NCBI RefSeq assembly: GCF_024518835.1
Contig: NZ_JANIGO010000002.1
Span: forward strand, 253,522-317,521
DNA from: Limnobacter humi
GTDB taxonomy: Bacteria; Pseudomonadota; Gammaproteobacteria; Burkholderiales; Burkholderiaceae_B
DNA: 64,000 nt
Reading direction: 5' to 3'
In this document: in pieces, positions 32,027-43,222 of the stretch
How positions within the stretch are numbered: the first letter of the stretch is position 1
Layout of the letters: each line of letters begins with the position of its first letter
Position numbers and translations under genes: made by a program
Notes under the pieces: model-generated
What the model saw: only the letters and a program-made list of their open reading frames with translations
Databases searched by the model: none
Told to the model about the DNA's origin: nothing

Positions 32027-32066
32027 TGACTGCCGTTCACACAACAACATCACGGAGACACTGACC

Positions 32067-32975
32067 TTGAACACCATTGAATGGACCGAGGGATTCTGCC
32101 AATCAACCACCACCGGACTGAACATGTGCTGGCAATCCGCAGGCCCGCAGCAGGCTGACACCATCTTGTTGGTGGCGGGCCTGGGATGTCAGTTGACCAT
32201 GTGGAGCGACGATTTTTGCCGCCCACTGTTGGCGTTGGGCTACAGACTGGTGCGCTTTGACAATCGGGACATTGGCTTAACAGATCAACACCCCAGCCAC
32301 ATTCGCGTCAATATTCCCGCCACGTTTGTTCGCAATAAGCTGGGGTTGAGGACACCGAGCAATTACAAGCTGGACTTGATGGCCGATGATGCAATCGGTT
32401 TGATCGAAGCACTGAAACTAAAGCGTCCTCACCTGGTGGGTATTTCAATGGGCGGCATGATTTCCCAAATTGTGGCGGCCAAACGGCCAGACTTGATTGG
32501 GCGATTGGTCACCTTGATGTCGTCGACCAACCACCCAAAACTGCCCATGCCCAGCCCCAACGTGATGTTGAACATGTTCCTCAGAAAACCGCGCAGCACC
32601 CACATTGATGATGTGGCCGAGCATGTAGAACGGGTGTTTACGGCGATTGGTAGCCCTGGATATCCACCCAATCCTGTGGATATTCGGGCACGCGCACGTG
32701 CATCGTATCAAAGGTCTTACAAACCGGCTGGTGTGTTGCGTCAAACGCACTGTGTGGTATCCACCGGTTCCATCGAGGACTACACGCGTCAAATTACGGT
32801 ACCAACCTGCGTCATTCACGGCCTGGACGATCCACTGCTGAAAAAAGAGTGTTCAGAGCGGATCGCGAAGTTGGTTCCGGGTGCAAGGCTGCACCTGATC
32901 AAGGGCTTGGGTCATGACTTGCCCGCACCACTGGCTGGAACATTTTCAGACATTATTCACAGCCATTTGGCTTGA
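32067..32975 (+). CDS. Alpha/beta hydrolase
   Basis: A 302-aa hydrolase of the alpha/beta fold with the nucleophile elbow GISMGG (S127), a likely acid in VIHGLDDPLL and the catalytic histidine in KGLGHDLP. The FDNRDIGLTDQHP segment after strand 4 is typical of the TAP/epoxide-hydrolase-like branch, but substrate is unknown. The start is a TTG with GGAG about 10 nt upstream; the next in-frame ATG would remove 19 residues before the first strand. It ends 6 nt from the convergent glnB. Confidence 0.85.
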   Translation: MNTIEWTEGFCQSTTTGLNMCWQSAGPQQADTILLVAGLGCQLTMWSDDFCRPLLALGYRLVRFDNRDIGLTDQHPSHIRVNIPATFVRNKLGLRTPSNYKLDLMADDAIGLIEALKLKRPHLVGISMGGMISQIVAAKRPDLIGRLVTLMSSTNHPKLPMPSPNVMLNMFLRKPRSTHIDDVAEHVERVFTAIGSPGYPPNPVDIRARARASYQRSYKPAGVLRQTHCVVSTGSIEDYTRQITVPTCVIHGLDDPLLKKECSERIAKLVPGARLHLIKGLGHDLPAPLAGTFSDIIHSHLA

Positions 32976-32981
32976 ATTGAC

Positions 32982-34972
<1,991 letters not shown>

Positions 34973-35000
34973 GATGCTGAAGTGTTGCTGTAGTCGCCAA

Positions 35001-36230
35001 ATGTCCTCAAATTATCGCATGCAGATTTGCCAGAGCATTGGTGAAATCGCACAAGAGACCTGGAATTCACTCCTGCGCTGTCGTACAGGCGGTGTGCTGC
35101 ACCCGGCATTGCGCCACGAGTACCTGCTCGCGCTGGAGAACAGTGGCTCGGCCACAGCAGAGACAGGCTGGGCACCGCTGCATCTTCGGATGGATGACGA
35201 GAATGGTCGGACTGTTGCCGCCATGCCGCTTTATCTCAAGAGCCACTCTTACGGCGAATACGTATTCGACTGGGCTTGGGCTCAGGCTTACCACCGACAC
35301 GGCATGGTGTATTACCCAAAGCTGTTGAGTGCCATTCCCTTCACACCCATACTCGGACCTAAATTACTGTTTGACGATCCGAACCATGCAGCCGTACTGC
35401 GCGATGGCCTTCGTCGAGTGAGCGAACAGGCATGCACCTCTGAACAACTGCTGGGTGTTCAATGCTCGGGGCTGCACGCCTTGTTTCTGAATTCGGAAGA
35501 CCAATCCCTGTTGCTGGGCACCAACCACTGGGAAAACCTGCAATCGCGGCATGTGGTGCAATTTCACTGGCAAAACAAACACCCAGACACTGGTCGGCCA
35601 TTTCAAGATTTCGAGCATTTTCTGGGCAGCCTTCAGCAGAAAAAACGCAAAAACATACGAGCTGAACGGCGCAAAGCGCAGGTCGATGGTTTGCGAATTC
35701 GGCGGATTCATGGTCATGAAGCCACTTCGGATGATCTCGATTTTTTCTACCGCTGCTATGAACAAACCTACCTGGCGCATCAATCCAGTCCTTATCTGAC
35801 GCTGGCGTTTTTTAAAGATATTTGTGCATCGATGGGCGAGCAGGTGCTGATGATTGAGGCAAGCCTGCAGGGTCGGCCTGTGGCCAGTACCTTGTTCTTG
35901 TTCAACCAGACACGGCTCTATGGCCGCTATTGGGGCAGCGTTCAAACCATACCGTGCTTGCACTTTGAATTGTGTTACTACCAGGCCCTTGAGTTCGCCA
36001 TTGAACAGGGGATTGAATGGTTTGAGGGCGGCGCACAGGGCGAGCACAAAATGGCCAGAGGTTTAAACCCTCAAACACTGGTATCGGTCCACTGGCTTTC
36101 CAGCAGAGCGTTTCAGGCACCCATCGCCCAATTCATCGAACGGGAAAAGCAGCACCTGGACATGTACGCACAGGAGCTGGATGAGCATCAGGCCTATCGA
36201 CAAACAGGGCTGGGCTTTTCAGGTCTTTAG
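35001..36230 (+). CDS. FemAB/GNAT-fold protein of the DUF482 (peptidogalycan biosynthesis) type
   Basis: A 409-aa protein of the DUF482 family, built from acyltransferase folds like the FemAB enzymes that add amino acids to cell-wall precursors. Family segments include HPALRHEYLLALENSGSA near the start, LYLKSHSYGEYVFDWAWAQAY, KKRKNIRAERRKA and the C-terminal FEGGAQGEHKMARGLNP. Substrate is unknown. The ATG at 35001 is chosen because upstream starts lie inside the divergent nadE gene. A shared terminator separates it from convergent ppa. Confidence 0.8.
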   Translation: MSSNYRMQICQSIGEIAQETWNSLLRCRTGGVLHPALRHEYLLALENSGSATAETGWAPLHLRMDDENGRTVAAMPLYLKSHSYGEYVFDWAWAQAYHRHGMVYYPKLLSAIPFTPILGPKLLFDDPNHAAVLRDGLRRVSEQACTSEQLLGVQCSGLHALFLNSEDQSLLLGTNHWENLQSRHVVQFHWQNKHPDTGRPFQDFEHFLGSLQQKKRKNIRAERRKAQVDGLRIRRIHGHEATSDDLDFFYRCYEQTYLAHQSSPYLTLAFFKDICASMGEQVLMIEASLQGRPVASTLFLFNQTRLYGRYWGSVQTIPCLHFELCYYQALEFAIEQGIEWFEGGAQGEHKMARGLNPQTLVSVHWLSSRAFQAPIAQFIEREKQHLDMYAQELDEHQAYRQTGLGFSGL

Positions 36231-36236
36231 ACCATG

Positions 36237-36270
36237 AAAAAGCCCGCTAAGCAATGCCTGCGGGCTTTTG
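36237..36270. terminator. Bidirectional terminator between the DUF482 gene and ppa
   Basis: AAAAGCCCGC (36238-36247) and GCGGGCTTTT (36260-36269) form a perfect 10-bp stem around a 12-nt loop, with A and T runs included in the arms, so it can work for both converging genes. Confidence 0.85.
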
Positions 36271-36289
36271 ATTGGCCACGGTCCAACAA

Positions 36290-36820
36290 TCAATCTTTTT
36301 TGTAGTTGGCAATACCATCCGTAATTTCTTTGACCACGTCGTCCATGGTGCCCCAGCCATCCACTTTGACCCATTTGCCCTTTTCCAGGTCTTTGTAGTG
36401 TTCAAAGAAATGCTGGATTCGCGCCAGGAACTCTTGGGGCACATCGGCAATGGTTTTGTAGTGCTTGTAGGACGGCAGCAACTTTTCAACAGGTACGCCC
36501 AGCAGCTTGGCGTCACCTCCCGATTCATCGGTCATTTTAAGAATACCAATGGGGCGAACACGAACCACACAACCGGGCACCAAGGGGTAAGGTGTCATCA
36601 CCAACACGTCCACTGGGTCCCCATCAGCAGCCAGCGTTTGCGGAATGTAGCCATAATTGCAGGGGTATTGCATGGAAGTACCCACGAAACGGTCCACGAA
36701 CAATGCACCGCTGTCTTTGTCAATTTCGTATTTGACAGGGTCAGAGTTGGCTGCAATTTCAATAATCACGTTCACGTCGTTTGGAACATCTTTGCCCGGT
36801 GCAATCACTTCGTATCCCAT
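36290..36820 (-). CDS. ppa: Inorganic pyrophosphatase
   Basis: Hydrolyses pyrophosphate from biosynthetic reactions in the cytoplasm. The family I signature with metal ligands is present in [20 protein letters not shown], and E, K and R residues of the active site occur in [15 protein letters not shown]. The start at 36820 is chosen because AAGGA lies 8 nt before it; this gives 176 aa, the normal length, while an earlier ATG at 36841 lies in front of that ribosome binding site. Confidence 0.96.
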   Translation of the reverse strand: MGYEVIAPGKDVPNDVNVIIEIAANSDPVKYEIDKDSGALFVDRFVGTSMQYPCNYGYIPQTLAADGDPVDVLVMTPYPLVPGCVVRVRPIGILKMTDESGGDAKLLGVPVEKLLPSYKHYKTIADVPQEFLARIQHFFEHYKDLEKGKWVKVDGWGTMDDVVKEITDGIANYKKD

Positions 36821-36904
36821 CACAAAATCCTTTTCGTTCAATGTTTCAAAATTTGATTCAGGTGTTTACCTGCCTGGATGCTCGGAATTGTAGCCAAGTT
36901 TTCT

Positions 36905-38095
36905 TCACGCTGGCTGACGTTCGGCCTGCAGATGGGCATTGAGCTTGTCGCGCCACAAGCGTGCCTTGTCCATTTGGTTGGCAGTCCCATACAGACGCTC
37001 CAGCTTGCGAGCCAAATGTGCAGTTGGTTGTCGCGCGTACACAGCCTCAAACCTGGAAATGGCTTTGCCCCACAACTGCTCCTGCTCACATACGTCTCCG
37101 GCCAGTTCAATCAGTCGCAAATCTGTGGGGTTCGCCCCCAGGAGATTTTCCACGAATGGCAAGGCATCCCGGGACTCATGAACAGCAACCTGGTGATAGG
37201 CGGGCAACAGATCCAGACTCTTGCGATTGCTGAGTGCAGACTCCAGCAGCACACGCGCTGCTTTGCTTTCCCCACACGTCATCAACCCTTCCGAGAGGGC
37301 ATTCAAAGCCAATACATTGTCCAACTCTTTGGGTTTTGCGTTGGAAAGAACCGCCTTGAGCCTCGCAGCATCACCGTCAGCGGCTGCGACTAGGCCGGTG
37401 TAAATTGCACCGATGGCTTGCTCCTGGTCCATCTGTTTGAGGGCTCGGGAGGCCACACAATGCCGGTACTGAATCAAAGCCTCGTCCCATCGATTCAAAC
37501 CAATCAAGGCAAACAGCTTGACATGCTGGGCCTGAGGCAGCCTGGCCGACCCGGCGTCCAGCGATGCGAGCAATTCAATGGCTCGTTCAGGCAACGCGCG
37601 AGCCAGTGCAATCCTGGCTTTCAGAATGGTGAGCGCAACCGCATGCTGGCCTTCCTGGGCTTTGTCGTGGCTCAGAATTTCTTCGGCTTCATCCAGTCGA
37701 TCTGCCTGGATGGACGACAGCGCACGGATCAGGTAGCTCAGATCGGTTTCGATACCAGTCTTGGACGCTGCTTTCAACGCCTTGGCAGCAGCAGGTTCAT
37801 CGCCTGTGATCAATGCAATCAATCCGGCTGTATTGGCGTCCAGCAAAGCCGATTGCTTGCGGCTTTGAAGGTATGCCTTGAAACGCGCAGGCAATTGCCC
37901 AGAAGCACGAATGGCCAGCAACGAAAAATGGACCAGTACAAAACCCAGCACCAAGGCAATGATGGCAAAGTTCAAGGAGACGTCGATGCGGTACTGACCG
38001 AAAAACAGGACCACTTTGGCTGCATTCCCATCTGCAAACAAAGTCACAGCGACGGCCACCACAATAATCAGCAGCAAGCCCATCAACTGCTTCAT
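36905..38095 (-). CDS. hemY: HemY-like tetratricopeptide membrane protein
   Basis: A 396-aa inner-membrane protein of the HemY N-terminal family, found at the end of hemCDX operons in proteobacteria; its exact role, perhaps in organising heme synthesis enzymes, is not settled and it is unrelated to protoporphyrinogen oxidase HemY of Bacillus. Two membrane segments lie in the first 65 residues (LLLIIVVAVAVTLFA and IIALVLGFVLVHFSLLAI); the remainder is helical TPR-like repeats. Its start overlaps the hemDX stop by 4 nt. Confidence 0.9.
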   Translation of the reverse strand: MKQLMGLLLIIVVAVAVTLFADGNAAKVVLFFGQYRIDVSLNFAIIALVLGFVLVHFSLLAIRASGQLPARFKAYLQSRKQSALLDANTAGLIALITGDEPAAAKALKAASKTGIETDLSYLIRALSSIQADRLDEAEEILSHDKAQEGQHAVALTILKARIALARALPERAIELLASLDAGSARLPQAQHVKLFALIGLNRWDEALIQYRHCVASRALKQMDQEQAIGAIYTGLVAAADGDAARLKAVLSNAKPKELDNVLALNALSEGLMTCGESKAARVLLESALSNRKSLDLLPAYHQVAVHESRDALPFVENLLGANPTDLRLIELAGDVCEQEQLWGKAISRFEAVYARQPTAHLARKLERLYGTANQMDKARLWRDKLNAHLQAERQPA

Positions 38096-40095
38096 GGTTT
38101 GCTCCCTTTTTGCTGCTGACCGGCAACAGCCAGTCGATAGGCCGAGGTTGTTGCCTTCAGTTCGGGCAATACCAAGTCGACCTGAATCTTGTTGATGTCA
38201 TTCAGCACGGACACAGCCCGCTCAACCTGGGGGTTCTTGGTGTCGAAGTAGGTGTTGATTAAAGTCAGAGACCGGTTCAGGTCTGACTTCAGCAACTCGC
38301 CTTGCCGAGAGAGCATGGTGACCCTTGCATTGAGCAAGGACAATCGAAGTGCATTTCGTACATCAGCCTCTTGGCGGGAAGACAGCAACAACACATCGGG
38401 AGTATCCACCTTGGTGATTTCTATCAGGGATTGGATGTCGTACCAAGCCGTGGACGCCACTGTTTTAACAAACGACCAAGCACCAGCCCAACTGAACTGG
38501 GGGGCTGAAGACTCTGCCGTACCTGCGGTCGGTGTACTCGTTTGATCTTGCGCCACAGCCGGTTCGGACTCGATCCGCTCCGGGTTATTTAATTTCGCAA
38601 GGTTGGTTTGGGTGGTTGCGTCGGCACCTGCCAAACTGGGCATGGTCTCGACAGAATTGATCACCGAATCCAAGGCAATGGCCAACTTCAACAAATCATC
38701 CGAGGGCAATGCCTTGATTGCCGCCAAATCGGTTTGCAAAGCGGTTCTCAAATTCATCAAGGAGGGCTTTTCAGCTTTCTCCAGCAAGTCGATGGCCTGG
38801 CCCAAGGCCACAGCAGCACCGTTGACGTTGCCCAGCAGGTACAACTGCCGTTTGGCGATCGAGATGAGTTGGTCCACCTCGCTCAGAGAGACCTCCGTCT
38901 TGCTGGCCAACAAATTGTTGTAGACCTCTTCAAGACTAACCCGCTGACTGGCCTCCTCTTTTTGAGCTTCTTCCAACAACTCGAAGCGGGTTTTAAGATC
39001 TCGCGTCAAATCGTCATATTGCGTCATTTGCTCACGGACCAAATCCAGCGTGGTGGACTCCTTCTGGATACGCTCACCGAATGCCAACCTTGTTTTTTCG
39101 ATCTGGTTTTTACCAGCGAATGAAATCAACAACACCAAGGCCATGCTTGCCAGCGACAGCAGAAACGCCAACTTAACCAGCCACGGATTGACAGCCGGCT
39201 GGGTGATATTCGGCTGGCTCTGAGCCACGTAAGCAGTTGCGTTGGCGCTTTGGGAAGAGACGGGATTGGTCATGCTGGAACCTGTCATCGCTGTTGTATT
39301 TGTTTTCAGCCAAAGATTTACCGATTGTATCCCTGTTGGAATCTCCACAACCCGCGCGTAGCCCAATTCTTTGCAGCGACGGGTAATTCGGTTGTGTGTG
39401 GTCAACACGGTCGCCGAGTTCTTAAATCCCAGCAACTGATGGTCCGGCATCTGACTCATCTGCCGATCCAGCGCCTCTGCTGTCTCACTGCTGGTGATCC
39501 ACAACACACAGCGTCCGCCCAGTGTCAATAAATTGGCCAGTCGAACACTGCTTTGTTGAATTTCAAGGCGATCGTAAATTTCCAGAATATCGACATCGTG
39601 CCCCAATTCAGACAACTTCTGCGGAAAGTCAACCCGCCCTCGTGGCCCCTTACACACCAGCACTTCCAGGGCTTTATCTGCAAAATGGCGGCACATCAGT
39701 GCCAATAGACCAGCTGAGTCTTCCGTGTCATCTCCACCGTCAACGCTAGGTGCTAAAATATGGTCTCGGGGGATACCCATCCGCTGGGCCAGACGGGCGC
39801 TTTGCCGCCCCATTACCCCGCACATCAAATCGGCTGGCCATTCCGTGACATGGGTCATCGCCATTTCCAAAGCCGATGGACTGACAAAAACCACCATTTT
39901 CTGGAATCGCCGACGGGGCGCCGCCATCCAGTCCCGCAACGCTGTCAACTTTGCCGTGTGAGGAACCAGTTCAAACACGGGCAGATTCAACACGGAGGCC
40001 TGGTTGCCCAGCGTGAGCTGCTCATCCAGCTCCGATTTCTGAACCGAATAGCCATCGGGCAGTTTGGGCTTGCACACCACCAGTGTCCAGTCCAT
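38092..40095 (-). CDS. hemDX: HemD-HemX fusion: uroporphyrinogen-III synthase with HemX domain
   Basis: About 265 N-terminal residues match uroporphyrinogen-III synthase (HemD), which cyclises hydroxymethylbilane with ring D inversion; segments such as VVFVSPSALEM and CKGPRGRVDFPQKLSELG are visible. After a Thr/Ser-rich linker comes one membrane helix (LAFLLSLASMALVLLISFAG), a coiled coil and the HemX domain, giving 667 aa. Separate hemD and hemX genes are more common, so this is a fusion. GAGGGGG 5 nt before the ATG at 40095 supports this start; an earlier ATGA overlaps the hemC stop. Confidence 0.88.
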   Translation of the reverse strand: MDWTLVVCKPKLPDGYSVQKSELDEQLTLGNQASVLNLPVFELVPHTAKLTALRDWMAAPRRRFQKMVVFVSPSALEMAMTHVTEWPADLMCGVMGRQSARLAQRMGIPRDHILAPSVDGGDDTEDSAGLLALMCRHFADKALEVLVCKGPRGRVDFPQKLSELGHDVDILEIYDRLEIQQSSVRLANLLTLGGRCVLWITSSETAEALDRQMSQMPDHQLLGFKNSATVLTTHNRITRRCKELGYARVVEIPTGIQSVNLWLKTNTTAMTGSSMTNPVSSQSANATAYVAQSQPNITQPAVNPWLVKLAFLLSLASMALVLLISFAGKNQIEKTRLAFGERIQKESTTLDLVREQMTQYDDLTRDLKTRFELLEEAQKEEASQRVSLEEVYNNLLASKTEVSLSEVDQLISIAKRQLYLLGNVNGAAVALGQAIDLLEKAEKPSLMNLRTALQTDLAAIKALPSDDLLKLAIALDSVINSVETMPSLAGADATTQTNLAKLNNPERIESEPAVAQDQTSTPTAGTAESSAPQFSWAGAWSFVKTVASTAWYDIQSLIEITKVDTPDVLLLSSRQEADVRNALRLSLLNARVTMLSRQGELLKSDLNRSLTLINTYFDTKNPQVERAVSVLNDINKIQVDLVLPELKATTSAYRLAVAGQQQKGSKP

Positions 40096-40112
40096 GCATG
40101 CCCCCTCGTTCA

Positions 40113-41036
40113 TCATGCCAGCCTGGCCTGCTTGACCAGGTTTTCAGCGCCCTGTTTGCGCAAACCTTCAACGGCCTGATTGGCCACGTCCAACCATTCG
40201 GCCAACGGCCCGTGGGAGTGCGCAGTCAACCGTATTTTTCCATCCGTGCTGGCGACCACCGCGCGCAAATGCATCACACCGGGTGAGATTTGCTCTGCGA
40301 AACCACCCAATGGCGTCTGGCAACTGCCGCCCAACGCTCTGGAAACCTGCCGTTCAGCATTGACCAGTGCTGTTGTCACCGGATCCACCAAGGGCTTGAG
40401 CAAATCACCCAGCGCCGAATCTCCACGGCGGATTTCCAGCCCCAAAGCACCTTGTCCAACGGCTGGCAACATGTGTTCCGAGGGAATGAAAGAGCGGATG
40501 CGGTCGACCATGCCCAACCGTTTCAGCCCGGCTGCGGCAAGCACAATTGCCTGATAATCGCCACGGTCCAATTTGCCCAAGCGGGTGTCCAGGTTTCCGC
40601 GTAATGGTTGAACGACCAGATCGGGGAATCGGGCCAATACCTGCGCCTGCCGACGCAAACTCGAACTGCCAACCACGCTGCCTGGTGGCAAATCATCCAG
40701 ACTGCTGAAGTGATTGGAGACAAATGCGTCGCGAGGGTCCTCCCGAGTCATAAAGCCCAGGAGATCAAAATCGGAATCCAAGTCCATGGGTATGTCCTTT
40801 CCCGAATGGACAGCCAGATCGGCTCGCCCTTCCAGCAAAGCCACCTCCAATTCCTTGATAAACAACCCCTTTCCACCAATTTTGGACAGTGAGCGATCCA
40901 GTATCTGGTCACCCTGTGTTGTCATTCCCACGATGTCCACCTCTGTGACGCCAGGCAAGGCCAACAGGCGATCTCGAACATGCTCGGCCTGCCACATGGC
41001 CAAGCGGCTTTCACGGGATGCAATTCTGATTTTCAT
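40113..41036 (-). CDS. hemC: Porphobilinogen deaminase (hydroxymethylbilane synthase)
   Basis: Polymerises four porphobilinogens to hydroxymethylbilane in heme synthesis. The start at 41036 gives MKIRIASRESRLAMWQAEHV, the family N-terminus, and a 307-aa protein; the longer frame to 41171 is only upstream DNA. Catalytic D81 lies in HSGKDIP (the third residue is usually Met or Leu in HSxKDxP) and the dipyrromethane cofactor is attached to C239 in LGGSCQTPLGGF. First gene of hemC-hemDX-hemY, divergent from argH. Confidence 0.96.
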   Translation of the reverse strand: MKIRIASRESRLAMWQAEHVRDRLLALPGVTEVDIVGMTTQGDQILDRSLSKIGGKGLFIKELEVALLEGRADLAVHSGKDIPMDLDSDFDLLGFMTREDPRDAFVSNHFSSLDDLPPGSVVGSSSLRRQAQVLARFPDLVVQPLRGNLDTRLGKLDRGDYQAIVLAAAGLKRLGMVDRIRSFIPSEHMLPAVGQGALGLEIRRGDSALGDLLKPLVDPVTTALVNAERQVSRALGGSCQTPLGGFAEQISPGVMHLRAVVASTDGKIRLTAHSHGPLAEWLDVANQAVEGLRKQGAENLVKQARLA

Positions 41037-41170
41037 GAAGAATGAGGCCCACGGGAGACCAAAACAGGTTAAAAAGTGTGCACGGACCCGGCAAGAACGG
41101 ATGCCTGTCGAAAGTCTAGCATGATGGGCCTTTATAATTAGCGCTATCTCAAGGCACACAAGGATTTCCA

Positions 41171-42595
41171 ATGTCCAACCAATGGTCCAAAAAACAGGAA
41201 GCGTGGTCCGCCCGGTTCAACGAACCCATGTCTGAATTGGTAAAACGGTACACAGCCTCCGTGTTTTTCGACAAACGCTTGGCGCAGTTCGACATTCAGG
41301 GCTCGCTGGCCCATGCCACGATGCTGGCCGAGGCCAAGGTCATTTCTCCGCAAGACCTGGCCTCGATTGAACGCGGCATGGCTCAAATTCGGCAGGAAAT
41401 GGCTGACGGCGAATTCCAGTGGCAACTGGATCTTGAAGATGTTCACCTCAACATTGAGCGGCGATTAACCGAGATTGTGGGCGATGCCGGCAAACGGCTG
41501 CACACCGGAAGATCCCGAAATGACCAGGTAGCCACCGACATTCGCTTGTTCCTGCGTCATGAGGTTGATCGAATCCAAGGGCTGCTCAGAACCATGATCA
41601 AAAGCCTGGTGGATGTGGCAGACCGACATGTTGACACTGTAATGCCCGGCTTCACGCACCTACAGGTTGCACAACCAGTGACTTTTGGTCACCACCTGCT
41701 GGCTTATGCCGAAATGTTTGAACGCGATTTGGAGCGGATGCAGGATTGCCGCAAACGCATTAACCGCCTGCCATTGGGTGCAGCTGCCCTGGCTGGAACC
41801 ACGTTCCCCATTAACCGACACAGAACGGCTCAATTGCTGGGCTTTGATGAGCCAACCCGCAACAGCCTCGACTCCGTATCCGATCGAGACTTTGCCATTG
41901 AGTTTTGTGCTGCAGCCAGCCTGCTGATGATGCACGTGTCTCGCCTATCCGAGGAACTCATCCTTTGGATGAGCCCCCGCTTCGGTTTTATTGATCTGCC
42001 TGACCGCTTTTGCACAGGTTCGTCCATCATGCCGCAGAAAAAAAACCCGGACGTGCCGGAGCTGGCTCGTGGCAAAACAGGCCGTGTGTATGGCCACCTG
42101 TCGGGTTTGCTGACCCTGATGAAAGGTCAGCCCCTGGCCTACAACAAAGACAATCAGGAAGACAAAGAACCACTGTTCGACACTGTCGACACGGTGGTAG
42201 ACACACTCACCATTTTCGCGGAAATGATCGACGGAGTGCGAGTGAAGCCCGATAACATGCGCCGGGCAACCCTGGAGGGCTATGCAACTGCAACCGATTT
42301 GGCCGATGCACTGGTGAAAAAAGGCATGCCGTTTCGAGACGCCCATGAAGCGGTGGCCCGCGCAGTCCGGTATTGCGACGAACACGGATTGGGGCTAGAG
42401 CAATTGACCGTGGAGCAATTGCAAGAAGCACTTCACCTGGGTGAGCTTGGCTATGGCGACGAGCTGGTCAATCCTGAGCTACTCGGTGTTCTGACTTTGG
42501 AAGGTTCACTCAAGGCTCGCAACCACATCGGCGGCACAGCGCCTGAGCAGGTGAAGCAAGCAGTTGCTGCCACACGACTGCGGCTCAAGCTATGA
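41171..42595 (+). CDS. argH: Argininosuccinate lyase
   Basis: Last step of arginine synthesis, splitting argininosuccinate into arginine and fumarate. The 474-aa protein has the fumarase/aspartase superfamily signature [12 protein letters not shown], the [17 protein letters not shown] and [12 protein letters not shown] segments. A TATAAT -10 hexamer lies at 41133-41138, 33 nt before the start. It is divergent from hemC, as in many betaproteobacteria, and 27 nt upstream of dctQ on the same strand. Confidence 0.97.
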   Translation: MSNQWSKKQEAWSARFNEPMSELVKRYTASVFFDKRLAQFDIQGSLAHATMLAEAKVISPQDLASIERGMAQIRQEMADGEFQWQLDLEDVHLNIERRLTEIVGDAGKRLHTGRSRNDQVATDIRLFLRHEVDRIQGLLRTMIKSLVDVADRHVDTVMPGFTHLQVAQPVTFGHHLLAYAEMFERDLERMQDCRKRINRLPLGAAALAGTTFPINRHRTAQLLGFDEPTRNSLDSVSDRDFAIEFCAAASLLMMHVSRLSEELILWMSPRFGFIDLPDRFCTGSSIMPQKKNPDVPELARGKTGRVYGHLSGLLTLMKGQPLAYNKDNQEDKEPLFDTVDTVVDTLTIFAEMIDGVRVKPDNMRRATLEGYATATDLADALVKKGMPFRDAHEAVARAVRYCDEHGLGLEQLTVEQLQEALHLGELGYGDELVNPELLGVLTLEGSLKARNHIGGTAPEQVKQAVAATRLRLKL

Positions 42596-42622
42596 GCTTG
42601 TAAACCAGACTGCGCCAACACC

Positions 42623-43216
42623 ATGCAACAGCTCCTTGCGTTTTCAGCATGCATTGACCGAATCAGCAAACGTTTGGGCAGCTGGCTTGCGTGGCTGGTT
42701 CTGATCACCACACTGGTGTGTGCCTACAATGCCGTGGTTCGAAAAGTATTCAACGTCAGCTCAAACGGTTTACTGGAAATCCAGTGGTACCTGTTTGGTG
42801 CTGTATTTTTACTCGGAGCAGCCTATACATTGGCCGACAATGCGCACGTTCGCATTGATGTGCTGTCTCAGCGCTTTTCAATTCGAACCCAACTGTGGAT
42901 TGACGTCCTGGGTTATGTGTTGTTCATGCTCCCCTTGGTCGGATTCATGGTGATGTACGGCTGGGAATTTGCGGCGGAATCCCTTCGGATTCGAGAAATG
43001 TCCGCTGACGCGGGTGGTTTACCGCGCTGGCCTGCAAAATTGTTGATTCCTGCGGGCTTTTCGCTATTGGGGCTGCAAGTGCTCGCCGAGCTGATTAAGA
43101 AAGCAGCCATGTTGACCGGGTACCTCCCGGCCATGGGTACTCAATACAACGCAAACGAGGCGGAGGTTCAGTCCACCCTGAACGCCCTCAGCCAAACCAG
43201 CCAACAGGAACGCTAA
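42623..43216 (+). CDS. TRAP transporter small permease subunit (DctQ type)
   Basis: Small membrane subunit of a tripartite ATP-independent periplasmic transporter, which takes up organic acids with a sodium or proton gradient. The 197-aa protein has four hydrophobic segments, including WLVLITTLVCAYNAVVRKVF and WYLFGAVFLLGAAYTLADNAHVRID, the conserved ADNAHVRIDVL signature of DctQ proteins. It lies 27 nt after argH and 6 nt before the large permease. Confidence 0.92.
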   Translation: MQQLLAFSACIDRISKRLGSWLAWLVLITTLVCAYNAVVRKVFNVSSNGLLEIQWYLFGAVFLLGAAYTLADNAHVRIDVLSQRFSIRTQLWIDVLGYVLFMLPLVGFMVMYGWEFAAESLRIREMSADAGGLPRWPAKLLIPAGFSLLGLQVLAELIKKAAMLTGYLPAMGTQYNANEAEVQSTLNALSQTSQQER

Positions 43217-43222
43217 CTGAAC

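Noticed and set aside
41037-41171. Upstream extension of hemC by 45 codons
   Set aside because: It overlaps the argH promoter region and adds residues not found in porphobilinogen deaminases.
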